64,000 bases of DNA. Source: Domibacillus indicus (lineage in GTDB: Bacteria > Bacillota > Bacilli > Bacillales > Domibacillaceae). The DNA lies in the NCBI RefSeq assembly GCF_023715895.1, contig NZ_JAMBOO010000007.1, forward strand, positions 97,987 through 161,986. Direction: 5' to 3'. Positions 18,843-28,148 of this stretch are shown in pieces (the stretch's first letter is position 1; every line of letters starts with the position of its first letter). Made by a program: the position numbers and the translations under genes. The notes under the pieces were generated by a model. That model saw only the letters and a program-made list of their open reading frames with translations. It did no database searches and was not told the DNA's origin.

Positions 18843-19256
18843 TTATTTAGAAACTGTCAAAAGAGGGATATCTCTCGTACCTTCAAAATCGCCGGTACAT
18901 TGTTTCAAAACATAATGATCGGAACCATTTTTTGTTTCAATTGCTATGTCTTCACAACTGTATTCCTCTATAAATTTCTTATCAACACTGCTGGAAATAT
19001 GAATGTTGTTTTCTTTAGAAGTTAAGGTTGTTACCCCTCGCTGTCCTTCTACCCCGTACTCAATATAATTTACGGTATCTTCCTTTTTGAGTTTTGCACG
19101 TTTTATAAATGTATCCAGAGCCTTTAAGTTCTGAATATCATTATGTTTATTCACTACCTCTTCAACATTGTTATTATGAGACTGAACATTACTGTCGTTA
19201 GAACAGCCTGCAATGAAAAATAAGGAACATAAAACATTCATCATTCTCCTGTTCAT
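18843..19256 (-). CDS. small lipoprotein, unknown function
   Basis: 137 residues from the ATG at 19256 (AAGGAGG placed 7 nt upstream). Basic N-terminus, hydrophobic core and lipobox F-I-A-G-C, so lipid-anchored outside the membrane. The first of a group of small exported proteins running to 20295. No domain recognised. Confidence 0.75.
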   Translation of the reverse strand: MNRRMMNVLCSLFFIAGCSNDSNVQSHNNNVEEVVNKHNDIQNLKALDTFIKRAKLKKEDTVNYIEYGVEGQRGVTTLTSKENNIHISSSVDKKFIEEYSCEDIAIETKNGSDHYVLKQCTGDFEGTRDIPLLTVSK

Positions 19257-19382
19257 AACCATCCTCCTTACTTGAAAAAGAAGCCCCCCCCCGTTATTCC
19301 GCCCAAAAAGCCACTAAAAAATTCTGCCCTGTTGCTTTTATGGGCTGTTTTACATTCAGGAATCCAGCGCCTGGCTAAAAGA

Positions 19383-19793
19383 TTAGGATTCTTCATAGTG
19401 CTTCCATTCCTTGTCAGCACCTTCTTTAGAAAACCCGCCACTCTGCTTTACCTGGCCGCCTTCTACATAGTAGGTATACCCTTTGTCCAGTTCATTAAGA
19501 AAAATCACTTCTATTCCTCCATGATTAAGAGAGACTCCTTCCTCTCTTCTAATAAACCACTGTTCGCCTGGATACTTCTCCCGCAGGTGTGTTTCTACCG
19601 CATCCATGTTTTCCATGATCGTTCTTTTTTCTGCGTCTTTTTCCGCTATCAAATAGATGACTTCCATTGTACTCATAAAAAGGGCCAGCGCTAAAAACAC
19701 GCTTCTTTTCCTCGAATAAAACAATGCGACAAGCGACAGAACCAAAATAGGCAGCACCATGAAAAAACAGGTTACAATTGCATTGGGTGACAC
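19383..19793 (-). CDS. small membrane protein with extracytoplasmic tail
   Basis: 136 residues, GTG start with GGAGGGGGG upstream. Two closely spaced hydrophobic helices (residues ~6-26 and ~30-48) precede a soluble tail with a K-Y-P-G-E-Q-W-F-I-R-R-E-E-G pattern, reminiscent of DUF3139-type proteins. Function unknown. Confidence 0.7.
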   Translation of the reverse strand: MSPNAIVTCFFMVLPILVLSLVALFYSRKRSVFLALALFMSTMEVIYLIAEKDAEKRTIMENMDAVETHLREKYPGEQWFIRREEGVSLNHGGIEVIFLNELDKGYTYYVEGGQVKQSGGFSKEGADKEWKHYEES

Positions 19794-19863
19794 GGCATTC
19801 CCCCCTCCCCTTTATACAGACATTAAAATACCAGCTATGTTCAAGAACTGCGAGTCCTTCTTC

Positions 19864-20295
19864 TTAATTCTTTTTTGTTAAAATAATCACTTCAGTTTTC
19901 TGCTGACGTCCTTCAAGCCAATCAAGCACCAATGTGACTTCCTCCGTTTCTGAAGTGATTGTTTTCGTGATCTTTTCATTCTTAAATGAAATTTCTCGTT
20001 GTTCATTGAAAGAAAGGTCTCCCCCGCTAAAACTTCCTCCATCGGACTCCAGCTTATATACAATATCTTTTATTTCTGCAAATGCAACATCTCTCGGTTT
20101 AAGGTATATATACGGCTCTATTCCCTTTACTTCCGGCTCTATTACTTTGCCTGTATAAACTTCTGCTTCCCAGTTTTCTCCCTGTCCCTTAAATAGGAGA
20201 TTTTCATCGGCATTTTCATTTTCACCAGAAGCACAGGCAGCGAGGAAAGCAATGATTACCGCATATGCATACAAAGCAAATAAATGATTTCTCAA
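19864..20295 (-). CDS. small lipoprotein, unknown function
   Basis: 143 residues, TTG start with GAGGT upstream. Lipobox L-A-A-C near residue 21 followed by an acidic linker. The C-terminal half is strand-rich (T-I-T-S-E-T-E-E-V-T-L-V-L-D-W). Lies 70 bp upstream of the membrane protein gene at 19793, probably one transcript. Confidence 0.75.
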   Translation of the reverse strand: MRNHLFALYAYAVIIAFLAACASGENENADENLLFKGQGENWEAEVYTGKVIEPEVKGIEPYIYLKPRDVAFAEIKDIVYKLESDGGSFSGGDLSFNEQREISFKNEKITKTITSETEEVTLVLDWLEGRQQKTEVIILTKKN

Positions 20296-20417
20296 CTTAA
20301 ATACCTCATTTTATTTTTTACCAATATTACCATAAATAACAAAACTTCAAATGTATATGCGCAGGGCATAAGAAAAATATTTTCCTGCAAAAGAAACAGC
20401 TGTTTGGCATTCTAAAT

Positions 20418-20458
20418 AAAAAAGCTTTATAACAGATCTCTCTGTCATAAAGCTTTTG
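20418..20458 (-). terminator. terminator of the HAD phosphatase gene
   Basis: Long hairpin AAAAGCTTTAT ... ATAAAGCTTTT with an inner ACAGA/TCTGT stem; on the minus strand it continues into a T6 run. It begins 23 bp after the stop codon at 20481. Confidence 0.8.
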
Positions 20459-20480
20459 CGAAGCAGAACGGTTTTCCTAT

Positions 20481-21137
20481 TTATTTATGAAGGAAGCGAA
20501 TCAGCTCATCAAGAGACATTTCTTCCATAGAAGCGAGGCGATGATCCACTTCACAGAAAGACAAACCGCTCGTTACCTGATTCGGTATAATTACACAGCG
20601 CATCCCCGCTCTTTTTGCAGCAAGGGCCCCATTAGCGGAATCCTCAAACACAAGACACTCTTCCGGTTTTAAGCCGAGACATTCCGCTGCCTGCAAATAA
20701 AGCGCAGGGTCCGGTTTCACGTTTTCTACATCATCCGCTGTGCGAATACATTCAAAATGTTCAAGCAGGCCTAAATTTCCTAAATGAGTGGAAATCCACT
20801 TAGAATCAGAGCTTGACGCCAAACCAACTTTTAAGCCAAGCGCTTTAGCAGAAGCCAAATAGGCTTCTACGCCAGGTCGTGCCCTCTCAGAGGCGATTCT
20901 CTGATCAAATCGTTCTGTTCTCAGCTTTCTGAGTGCTTCATGATCAAGCTGCCTGTTCAGCTGGCCTTCCATAAAAACGAAAGGGTCAAAATCAGATTTG
21001 GTCCCGACTAATTCAGCCCATTTACTGAGCGGCAGATCGCACTCGTGCTCCTGAAAAATCTCCTGAAGCACTTCATATTCATGGAGCTCTGTATCCAAAA
21101 TCAGCCCGTCGAAATCAAAAATAACACCTTTAATCAT
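20481..21137 (-). CDS. HAD-superfamily phosphatase / beta-phosphoglucomutase-like
   Basis: 218 residues, the usual length for HAD subfamily IA. Motif I D-F-D-G-L-I-L-D-T (nucleophile and acid/base Asp), a helical cap (about 15-80), motif II S in A-S-S-S-D, motif III Lys in N-V-K-P-D-P and motif IV E-D-S-A-N-G. It dephosphorylates or isomerises a small sugar phosphate in the cytoplasm. It follows the sorbitol operon in the same direction, so a sugar-phosphate substrate is plausible but unproved. Confidence 0.88.
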   Translation of the reverse strand: MIKGVIFDFDGLILDTELHEYEVLQEIFQEHECDLPLSKWAELVGTKSDFDPFVFMEGQLNRQLDHEALRKLRTERFDQRIASERARPGVEAYLASAKALGLKVGLASSSDSKWISTHLGNLGLLEHFECIRTADDVENVKPDPALYLQAAECLGLKPEECLVFEDSANGALAAKRAGMRCVIIPNQVTSGLSFCEVDHRLASMEEMSLDELIRFLHK

Positions 21138-21203
21138 GTTCTACACCCTTTCTCTTTAAAATCAAATGCCTATTTTTTGCCCTGCTTCAAATATATACCC
21201 TTC

Positions 21204-21716
21204 TTACTGAGTATGGATGACACTATCACATGATTCACCATAAAACAGCTTCCAGTCCTCCTCAAACTGTTTGACATTTGATTCAGTGACTGGATGTTCT
21301 ACTAACAATTTAAGAATCTCTGGTCCCGCTATCACACCATGTGCGCCTGCTAAACCTACTCCATGCACCTGCTGTGTGTTTTTAAAGCTGGCTGCCAGCA
21401 CCTGGCAGGACAGCTGGCAGCCTTCAAATAATCCGACGATATCTCTTACCACCTGAACCCCGTCACCCGCCAGATTATCAATACGGTTGACATAAGGAGC
21501 GACAAAGTCAGCTCCGGCTTTTGCCGCTACGAGCGCCTGCATCGGCGTGTAGATAGCTGTGGCAAGTGTGCTTATTCCTTGCTGCTTTAATTGTTTGATT
21601 GCTTTGATGCCTTCTGCTGTTACAGGAATCTTTATAGAAAGGTTCCCGCCAATTTCTTCTTTTAAATAGACAGCTTCTTTCACCATTTCTTCAGCATGTC
21701 CCTCCAATACTTGAAC
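21204..21716 (-). pseudogene. C-terminal part of an FSA/transaldolase-like gene split by an IS element
   Basis: 170 residues beginning V-Q-V-L-E-G-H-A at the left edge of the element; the N-terminal 57 codons are at 23367-23537. It carries the Schiff-base lysine region S-I-K-I-P-V-T and the conserved barrel segments A-T-A-I-Y-T-P-M-Q-A and F-V-A-P-Y-V-N-R of fructose-6-phosphate aldolase/TalC-type enzymes. Alone it lacks the first strands of the barrel, so it is probably inactive. Confidence 0.88.
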
Positions 21717-21861
21717 AAAAAATTAGCGCCGCATTCCCCTTCAAAATCTCCGATTTAGTGGGGGTTAGGCGCTAAGGTCTTTATTCTTCTTGTTCCTCTA
21801 TCTTTTTATTATACCGATTGCCGCTTCCTACTTATCATCATCATACTGATTCTCTTTTCGT

Positions 21862-21890
21862 TTTACAATTGATTTCCATTTTGATACGAT
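21862..21890 (+). promoter_or_regulatory. possible promoter of tnpB family 2
   Basis: TTTACA (21862-21867), 17-bp spacer, TACGAT (21885-21890). The same sequence is kept in the second copy. Confidence 0.45.
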
Positions 21891-21933
21891 CAACCTATCA
21901 TAAGAATTAAAAAATGGAAAGGAGGGTTTGGTC

Positions 21934-23292
21934 ATGAAAGTTGCGAAGTCGCTGCTGCACAAAATTACAAACCAGACGGAAATCTTCAATGCTACGCTCG
22001 ATATTTACAATGACGCTTTGGCTTACGTGATTGAGGTCATTGACAAAGAATTTGATGATACCAAACGCCTGACAACAAAGTCGATTGTGCCGGCAGTGGA
22101 AAAATTGATTCACGCAACCAAATCAAACCCTCTCCCGAAATACAAAGAGTTTAACGAACGTTTTTACAAGTTTCCATCCTACTTCCGCAGAAGTGCTATT
22201 GCTTCTGCTTTTGGCAAGGTAAAGAGCTTCCGCTCTAACTATCAAAATTGGGAAAAAGAGCAAAAGTACGCTCTTTCCGAAGGAAAAAGATTTAAGAAAC
22301 AGCCTCCGCGCCTGCAAGTGAAACATAAAGAGTTCCCCGTTTTTTATCGCAAAAACATGTTCAATAGAACATCTGATACGACTGCAAAAATTAAGGTATT
22401 CCATCAGAATGACTGGGTATGGATAGATATCGAATTTAAAGGGCAGGACCACTACAAACGCGGTGTCTGGGAATGGAAAGAACATAACCCTAAGCTGATT
22501 AAGCGGGGAAAGAAATTCTTTCTTTCCATCAGTTATGAAAATAAAGTCACTTTAACGAAAACACCTATTCAAGAGCAAAAAGTGTGTGCGGTAGACCTTG
22601 GACTGACGAATTCTGCTGTTTGTTCGGTTATCGATGCAACAGGCACTGTCTTAGGACGGACGTTTATTGACCAGCCTAAAGAAAAAGACCGGCTGCAGAC
22701 GTTAACGAACAAGCTTCGGAAAGCCCAGCGGGCAAGCGGCCGTATTCAGGCGCCGAATTTTTGGCGGCAGATCAATGGGTACCAGCAACATATTGTCCGC
22801 CACACAAGCCATGAAATTGTAAAATTCGCGGCGAAACATGGCTGTGACGTCATCGTATTCGAATACTTGGGCAGAATGAAAACCCCAAAAGGGTTCTATG
22901 GAGCCAGGAAACTTCGTTTCAAGCTTCACGGCTGGCGAAAAATAGGTATCCAGAACAAAGTAGAAGAAATGGCGCACTGCCTGGGCATGCGTATTTCCCG
23001 GATCAATCCGCGAAACACCAGCGCCCTGGCGTTTGACGGCTCTGGAAAAGTGGAACGAAACTCGAAAAAAGACCTTGCCACATTTTCAACAGGCAAAGTC
23101 TATCATTCGGATTTGTCCGCTTCTTATAATATCGGAGCCCGTTATTTCATTCGAGCTTTTCAAAAAACCATTTCGGAAACGAAATGGTTGTCACTTCAGG
23201 CAAAAGTTCCTGAGCTGGCAATAAGGACATCTCAGACCTTGTCTTCGTTCATTAGTCTCCATCATGCACTCGGGCTTCCGGAGGAAGCTTAA
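21934..23292 (+). CDS. tnpB: TnpB-like RuvC nuclease without zinc finger, family 2
   Basis: 452 residues from the ATG at 21934 (GGAGGG 7 nt upstream; a TTG at 21928 is less likely). The RuvC residues are present: D in C-A-V-D-L-G-L-T-N (about residue 228), E in V-I-V-F-E-Y-L-G and D in Y-H-S-D-L-S-A-S-Y-N-I. Between the last two, where other TnpB proteins have two C-x-x-C pairs, this protein reads N-P-R-N-T-S-A-L-A-F-D-G-S-G-K with no cysteine. The N-terminal part (M-K-V-A-K-S-L-L-H-K) differs from both other tnpB families here. It has a roughly 50-residue tail after the last RuvC motif. Predicted to be a guided DNA nuclease; the effect of losing the zinc ribbon is unknown. Confidence 0.85.
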   Translation: MKVAKSLLHKITNQTEIFNATLDIYNDALAYVIEVIDKEFDDTKRLTTKSIVPAVEKLIHATKSNPLPKYKEFNERFYKFPSYFRRSAIASAFGKVKSFRSNYQNWEKEQKYALSEGKRFKKQPPRLQVKHKEFPVFYRKNMFNRTSDTTAKIKVFHQNDWVWIDIEFKGQDHYKRGVWEWKEHNPKLIKRGKKFFLSISYENKVTLTKTPIQEQKVCAVDLGLTNSAVCSVIDATGTVLGRTFIDQPKEKDRLQTLTNKLRKAQRASGRIQAPNFWRQINGYQQHIVRHTSHEIVKFAAKHGCDVIVFEYLGRMKTPKGFYGARKLRFKLHGWRKIGIQNKVEEMAHCLGMRISRINPRNTSALAFDGSGKVERNSKKDLATFSTGKVYHSDLSASYNIGARYFIRAFQKTISETKWLSLQAKVPELAIRTSQTLSSFISLHHALGLPEEA

Positions 23293-23366
23293 TCCGCTGA
23301 TGTTGTACTGTATTCAAGATAAGGGATGCTCCATCAAAATCTTTGATTTAGGTGGAGAGGTTCACC

Positions 23367-23537
23367 AAAAAGCATCCTCTCTTTGCCAATGATCGATTGG
23401 ATCTCTTTTAGCAGCGGAAGTAAAGGCTTTTTTTCTTTCGTAATAATAGTCGGGTTGGTTGTTACCCCATCAACCGGAAAACATTCGTTGAGTTCTTGGA
23501 TGCTTTCTATATTTGCTGAATCAATAACGAGTAACAT
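23367..23537 (-). pseudogene. N-terminal part of the split FSA/transaldolase-like gene
   Basis: 57 codons (M-L-L-V-I-D-S-A-N ... T-T-N-P-T ... R-M-L-F) with a GAGGTG site, ending exactly at the element edge. D-G-V-T-T-N-P-T is the first-strand signature of the transaldolase/FSA family. The intact protein would have been 227 residues, close to FSA/TalC length. It is last in the sorbitol operon and may have cleaved or formed a ketose phosphate there. Confidence 0.88.
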
Positions 23538-23562
23538 ATTTTCACCTCTTTTAACATAAAGA

Positions 23563-23582
23563 GAGTAACTTTTCAGTTACTC
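23563..23582 (-). terminator. tight hairpin between srlD and the aldolase gene
   Basis: GAGTAACT-GAAA-AGTTACTC on the transcribed strand: 8-bp stem closed by a GNRA-type tetraloop, followed only by a mixed TCTCTTTA. Could be a weak terminator or an mRNA-processing/stability element. Confidence 0.45.
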
Positions 23583-23634
23583 CCATCATACACTGATTTA
23601 CTTATTTTAGCAGTTAAATGCTTCATGGATAAAT

Positions 23635-24435
23635 TTATCCGCGTGATTTTCCTCCCGAAATATTCACCGTTGTGCCTGTTACATAGCTGGCACGATCCGA
23701 AGCCAGGTACGTAACCAGTTCACCAATCTCATCCAGCTTTCCAGGGCGTCCAAGTGGAATGGCTTTACTGTAGTCTGTTCCAAGACCTTCTACTGTTACA
23801 CCGCGTGTATACGCCAGCGCCTCATTGTAAGCATCTGTTGTTAAGCCTGTTTGCTCGTTAATTCCCGGGGCCACTCCTACGACACGAATATTAAATTTAC
23901 CCAGCTCTTTCGCCCAGGAACGGGTAAAGCCATTGACAGCTCCTTTTGTAGCTGAATAAGCACTTTGTCCAGCTGAGCCTTCCATTCCTGCTTCTGAAGA
24001 AATATTAATAATAACGCCTTTATTATTCTTCACCATGACTCTTGCGGCTGCCTGCGCACACAGATAAGGACCTTTTTGGTTGATAGCAACCATAAAATCA
24101 AAATCTTTTTCGTTTAACTCGTATTGTACCTTTTCTCCTCTGGCATCTACCAACAAGCGAGGCAGGTTGACGCCTGCATTATTGACCAAAATATCAACGG
24201 TTCCAAACAATTCCGTTGCTTTTGCCACCATACTTTCAACGCTTTCTTTATTCGTTACATCACATTGAATGTGATAAGTGCCATCTGCCTGCTCACCTGT
24301 CGTTACATTAATATCAGAGATAATGACCTTCGCACCGTTGTTCACTAAATTTTCTGTAATTTTTGCGCCAATTCCAGAAGCACCTCCTGTCACAATTGCT
24401 ACTTTGTTTTCTAATTCAAGCCATGAATTACTCAT
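23635..24435 (-). CDS. srlD: sorbitol-6-phosphate 2-dehydrogenase (SDR family)
   Basis: 266 residues from the ATG at 24435 (GAGGAGG upstream); 24468 is an upstream alternative without a site. SDR marks: T-G-G-A-S-G-I-G nucleotide loop, N-N-A-G, catalytic S and Y-S-A-T-K, and the C-terminal N-I-S-G-G-K-S-R-G ending typical of Firmicute SrlD. It oxidises sorbitol-6-phosphate to fructose-6-phosphate with NAD+. The sixth gene of the operon, after the three PTS genes that make its substrate. Confidence 0.92.
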   Translation of the reverse strand: MSNSWLELENKVAIVTGGASGIGAKITENLVNNGAKVIISDINVTTGEQADGTYHIQCDVTNKESVESMVAKATELFGTVDILVNNAGVNLPRLLVDARGEKVQYELNEKDFDFMVAINQKGPYLCAQAAARVMVKNNKGVIINISSEAGMEGSAGQSAYSATKGAVNGFTRSWAKELGKFNIRVVGVAPGINEQTGLTTDAYNEALAYTRGVTVEGLGTDYSKAIPLGRPGKLDEIGELVTYLASDRASYVTGTTVNISGGKSRG

Positions 24436-24577
24436 TTTATTTCCTCCTCTTTCTTTATAAACAGACACGTGTTCGTGATTTTTTATATTTTTTATCGTTC
24501 ATCTTTTTAGAAGATTTTTGCTGGGCATCGCCAGGAAAACCCTCATTTTGTGTTTATCTGTTAACCATTTAAATAAA

Positions 24578-24943
24578 TTATTTTTTTACAATTTGAATGG
24601 TTGTTCCTGCTGCAGGTACTTGGATATCTGATTCCTCAAGGTGCAATGTCCCTGGCAGATCCGCTGTTTCCGCGCCGTCAAATTTCAGTGTAATATGCCC
24701 AAGAGAACCTAAATTCTTTTTCACTACATCTCCTACAGCTGTAATGATGTATGGCTGGCCACCCATTACGAAAGTATCTCCCTTTTCGATTTCATCGTTA
24801 ATATCATTTACATCAATTAACAGGCAATAATCTGCTAATTCACTTGGCGCATTTGCTCCAAATAAAATGAACATTTTTTCTCCAAGAAAAGCCGCTACAT
24901 CAGAGCCTAATCTGTTAATTTGAGTTTCATAAATTGTTTGCAT
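24578..24943 (-). CDS. srlB: PTS glucitol/sorbitol IIA component
   Basis: 121 residues, the normal size for GutA/SrlB IIA proteins. Soluble strand-rich protein that passes phosphate from HPr to the IIB domain through a histidine; the G-H-I-T-L-K-F-D-G-A segment is family-typical. Belongs to the operon between IIB and the dehydrogenase. Confidence 0.92.
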   Translation of the reverse strand: MQTIYETQINRLGSDVAAFLGEKMFILFGANAPSELADYCLLIDVNDINDEIEKGDTFVMGGQPYIITAVGDVVKKNLGSLGHITLKFDGAETADLPGTLHLEESDIQVPAAGTTIQIVKK

Positions 24944-24995
24944 ATAATACGCCTCCGTTTTTGATTATCTATGATGTTATAAAGATTCTACTTTT

Positions 24996-26021
24996 TTATT
25001 CATATAATCCAAAGCTTGCAAGCCAGGCAATAAATACGGTTGGAGCTCCGGTTAAGAAACGTCCATACAAGACAGATGGCACACCGACTTCAACCGTTTC
25101 CGTTTCTGCTTCTGCTAATCCTAATCCAACCGGCACAAAGTCAGCTGCAGCCTGGGAGTTGATCGCGAAAAGAGCCGGCAGTGCAAGATGCGGCGGAATG
25201 TTCCCTTTTCCAATTTCCACGCCGATTAAAGTTCCAATTACCTGTGAAATAACAGCTCCTGGCCCTAAGAAAGGGGACAGCAATGGGAATGAGCAGATGA
25301 GTGATATTAATAGAAGACCAGGTAAAGAACCAGCATATGGTGATAAGTAGTTGGCAAACAAGTCACCAACGCCAGATGCCTTAATCACACCAATCAACAT
25401 AGCGACAAATGCCATAAACGGTAAAATCGTTTTAATGATCGTATCGATCGTGTCACGGCCGGCTTGATAAAAGACGTTGACAATGGAACCCATCGCCATA
25501 CCAACCCTGGCTATAAAGCCTTTAGGCTTTTGTTGTTCACTAATTTTCTTATCTGCGCTATACTTAGGTTTAGAAACATTTTTTTCAATTTGTCCGTTAG
25601 CAGAACTACTTTCCGATACAGAAGGTGTTGCAGCACCATCATGTAATTGAATGTTTTGCGGTTTTACACCCGAAACATAGATATCTTCGGTAATGTGTTT
25701 TGCTAACGGGCCGCTTTGTCCAGTTGGCATAATATTAATCGTCATAATTCTCTTTTGCGGGTACAGTCCGCAGCGGAGTGTTCCTCCACAGTCAATGATG
25801 ACGCATGCCATTTCATTTTCAGGTACACTTGTTTTAAAGCCATCTACTAACTCACACCCTGTCAGTTCAGCAATTCGATCCGCTATATCCGGCTTTGTTC
25901 CGCCTGTTACATATACCACTTTATTTTTTTCCTCTGTTGGTGTGATTATTAAAGGACCGCCAAACCCGCCTGGTCCTGCCTCAACAATAACTGAATTATA
26001 CTTCGTTGCTGTTTGAGCCAT
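24996..26021 (-). CDS. srlE: PTS glucitol/sorbitol IIB(C) component
   Basis: 341 residues. The N-terminal IIB domain opens [13 protein letters not shown] and holds the phosphorylated cysteine in [10 protein letters not shown]; a low-complexity linker (about 120-165) leads to a hydrophobic C-terminal membrane part with [17 protein letters not shown]. Together with IIC it transports and phosphorylates sorbitol. 12 bp from the IIC gene. Confidence 0.93.
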   Translation of the reverse strand: MAQTATKYNSVIVEAGPGGFGGPLIITPTEEKNKVVYVTGGTKPDIADRIAELTGCELVDGFKTSVPENEMACVIIDCGGTLRCGLYPQKRIMTINIMPTGQSGPLAKHITEDIYVSGVKPQNIQLHDGAATPSVSESSSANGQIEKNVSKPKYSADKKISEQQKPKGFIARVGMAMGSIVNVFYQAGRDTIDTIIKTILPFMAFVAMLIGVIKASGVGDLFANYLSPYAGSLPGLLLISLICSFPLLSPFLGPGAVISQVIGTLIGVEIGKGNIPPHLALPALFAINSQAAADFVPVGLGLAEAETETVEVGVPSVLYGRFLTGAPTVFIAWLASFGLYE

Positions 26022-26033
26022 TGTTTTCCCTCC

Positions 26034-26588
26034 TTACAGGTCTACTGTTTCTTTCAGTTTTACACCCTGCTGTTTCGCCACGAAATGAGTAGTCAGGTCC
26101 GTTACCCAGCCTCTTAGGAAGTTTGTGAAGATCCCTACCAAGAAATAACGAAGCGCCAGTTCAGTAGTTTCAAAGCCAAGTGTTGTAATCCCAGCGGCAA
26201 TCCCTAAGAATACAAATAGTTCCCCTGGATTAACGTGCGGGAAAAGTCCATTGTGCGTGTGGCAGGAGTAGGAAGCTGCCGCATAATAGCTTGGCTTGTA
26301 CTTTTCCGGTAAAAATCTTCCTAATGATAATGTCATCGGGTTAGCCAGCATGAAGGTTCCAACAACAGGAAGAACAAAATAGCGTGTAAATGGATTTTTA
26401 CCTGATTTTCTTGCGACCCGCTCAACCTTTTCTTCCCCAACCAACCGGATAAGCGCGTTCATTGCCACCAAAAGCATAATGAGAAGGGGCACAATCCCCG
26501 TGACTAAATCCACAAAGGTTTCAGCGCCTGCTCTAAATAAATTCATAAAGCCGTCAGCTGCATTTACAAGCCAATTCATCTGTTTCAC
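26034..26588 (-). CDS. srlA: PTS glucitol/sorbitol IIC component
   Basis: 184 residues with four or so hydrophobic segments and the conserved [20 protein letters not shown] segment of GutA/SrlA membrane channels. It begins 11 bp after gutM. Confidence 0.93.
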   Translation of the reverse strand: MKQMNWLVNAADGFMNLFRAGAETFVDLVTGIVPLLIMLLVAMNALIRLVGEEKVERVARKSGKNPFTRYFVLPVVGTFMLANPMTLSLGRFLPEKYKPSYYAAASYSCHTHNGLFPHVNPGELFVFLGIAAGITTLGFETTELALRYFLVGIFTNFLRGWVTDLTTHFVAKQQGVKLKETVDL

Positions 26589-26599
26589 CTCATAAATAT

Positions 26600-27028
26600 T
26601 TATTTGTTTTTTCTAGATAAAAGTAAGTCAATCCAGCCCTTTTTAACCTTTAACTCACCTCCTTTAGAGATAATGTGGTAGCTATTTAAAGCATCCTCGA
26701 TGGCTGATCGAGTCAGTTTGTTTACGGAATGGAAATCCCCTTCATTTAAATGCAAGAGGTTTTTTCCTTCAAATCCTTTTAATGTTTTGACTCTGGAAAG
26801 TACCGTTACTCCTTGCATTTTGGCCGCTTTTAGAATGTTGTTTCGCCGGTCAATGGCGAACATTACGACAGTGCCTGCTTTAAAAAGCCCTGTTTTTTTG
26901 CCAATGGCTACTCTGCCAAGCTGCCGCATTTCTGCATATTTCCTGTTAAAATGCCTGATCTGCATAAAGCCGAAAAAGCTTTGCATAAGCCAGGACAAAC
27001 CAATCAATACAATCACATACCATAACAT
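26600..27028 (-). CDS. gutM: GutM-family sorbitol operon activator
   Basis: 142 residues. One N-terminal hydrophobic segment ([14 protein letters not shown]) followed by a conserved basic GutM domain ([17 protein letters not shown]). In E. coli GutM activates the glucitol operon; the TM segment suggests action at the membrane. Second gene of the operon. Confidence 0.88.
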   Translation of the reverse strand: MLWYVIVLIGLSWLMQSFFGFMQIRHFNRKYAEMRQLGRVAIGKKTGLFKAGTVVMFAIDRRNNILKAAKMQGVTVLSRVKTLKGFEGKNLLHLNEGDFHSVNKLTRSAIEDALNSYHIISKGGELKVKKGWIDLLLSRKNK

Positions 27029-27100
27029 GGTGGACCTTCCTTTCTTGATGGCAGAATACTTCTGCTGAGGCTCTTTTTCTACCGTATTGTTAAAGCAGAA

Positions 27101-28063
27101 TTATTTTTCCTGCTCTATTAGACGAAACATTTCCTCAGCTGTTTCTTCAGTGGTGACAAGTGTATTAATAAATCCCCCTCTTAATCCCCCAATAATAGAG
27201 GGAGCTTTTTCAATCGACTCTGCTACACCTATAGAATACGGAATACCCCGAAGCTTTTCGATTTCAATTGCGATTGTCCGCTCTGATAAATCAGATCGAA
27301 TGAGCGTTCCTTTAATATCATAAAATCGGGAACAAATATCTCCGATGGCACCTTGACGATTCAACTCCTCAATCTCCTGATCACCGCAAAAGCCAGCCCA
27401 TACTAGGTTAGAGGATTGATTTGGATTCCCTATCCCTACGACAGCAATGGTAAGGTTATCCCACAATTCTGTTATTTTGCTGAAATAGTTCGATTGAACA
27501 ATATCGTCTTTTGTTTCTTTTCTTTCTACTACTGCTGCTGCGTCGATAAAATAAGCTGTCCCATCAAAATCTTCTGCAATATTGTAGACAATCGTATTCA
27601 CATGATATTTCGTATCCATAGGTCCGGGACCGCCAACCAGCGGAACAAAATGGGCATCTTTTTTATCAACATGATGAAATTCACCGATCATGCTGGACAT
27701 GGTGGTTCCCCAGGCAAAGCCGACTACGTCACTGTCCTTAATAATTCTCTTGAGAAGATCAGCACCAGCCGTTGCGACCGCTTTCTTTTTATCTGCTGCT
27801 GTTTGATCTTTTTTTACAGGCAGAATTATAACTTCCCGCAAGTTAAATATTTTGGCAATGCGCTGCTCTAAATCAAAGGTTTCATCAATATCGGTTTTGA
27901 TTGTGATATTTACAATTCCTTCTTCCCTGGCTTTTTTAAGCCAGCGGCTGATTGATGTGCGGTAAATCCCCAGTTCTTTTGATATGGCACTTTGTGTCAT
28001 ATCTTCTTCGTAATACATTTGAGCAATTCTCACCATCAGCTTTTTTTCTTCTCTGCTATCCAT
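27101..28063 (-). CDS. SorC/DeoR-type sugar-binding transcriptional regulator
   Basis: 320 residues from the ATG at 28063 (CAGGGAAAG upstream). N-terminal helix-turn-helix with M-T-Q-S-A-I-S-K-E-L-G-I-Y-R-T-S-I-S-R-W, then a long sugar-phosphate-binding domain with G-F-A-W-G-T-T-M and P-L-V-G-G-P-G. First gene of the sorbitol operon, so it controls its own transcript; the TTGTGCA-type repeats around the promoter are its likely operators, and a sorbitol phosphate its likely effector. Confidence 0.9.
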   Translation of the reverse strand: MDSREEKKLMVRIAQMYYEEDMTQSAISKELGIYRTSISRWLKKAREEGIVNITIKTDIDETFDLEQRIAKIFNLREVIILPVKKDQTAADKKKAVATAGADLLKRIIKDSDVVGFAWGTTMSSMIGEFHHVDKKDAHFVPLVGGPGPMDTKYHVNTIVYNIAEDFDGTAYFIDAAAVVERKETKDDIVQSNYFSKITELWDNLTIAVVGIGNPNQSSNLVWAGFCGDQEIEELNRQGAIGDICSRFYDIKGTLIRSDLSERTIAIEIEKLRGIPYSIGVAESIEKAPSIIGGLRGGFINTLVTTEETAEEMFRLIEQEK

Positions 28064-28093
28064 CTTCTTTCCCTGCCTTTGACGGTATGAATT

Positions 28094-28107
28094 TGCACAT
28101 ATGTGCA
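28094..28107. promoter_or_regulatory. perfect palindromic operator TGCACATATGTGCA
   Basis: 14-bp perfect palindrome 30 bp before the regulator's start codon, in the transcribed leader. It shares TGTGCA half-sites with 28129-28135, 28191-28200 and 28219-28227, giving a family of sites on both sides of the promoter. Likely bound by the SorC-type regulator. Confidence 0.65.
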
Positions 28108-28148
28108 TCGTTTTTCATAAATCAATCATTTGTGCTTTACTTGAGTTG

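Larger units (their letters stand above)
21717..23366 (+). mobile_element. tnpB-only element, family 2 (zinc-finger-less TnpB), inserted in the aldolase gene
   Basis: 1650 bp. The left end folds as TTAGCGCC ... GGCGCTAA around an inner CCCC/GGGG stem; the right end has CTCCA ... TGGAG, and both ends share TCAAAATCTYYGATTTA. The base hexamer TTGAAC precedes it at 21711-21716 and also precedes the second copy at 63197, so it is the likely target-adjacent motif. Removing the element rejoins M-L-F to V-Q-V-L-E-G with no duplicated bases. No tnpA. The 20 nt after 23366 would be the guide of its right-end RNA. Confidence 0.88.

Noticed and set aside
24996..26021. Plus-strand frames opposite the PTS and other genes
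   Set aside because: They mirror strong minus-strand coding and have no ribosome sites or domain content.
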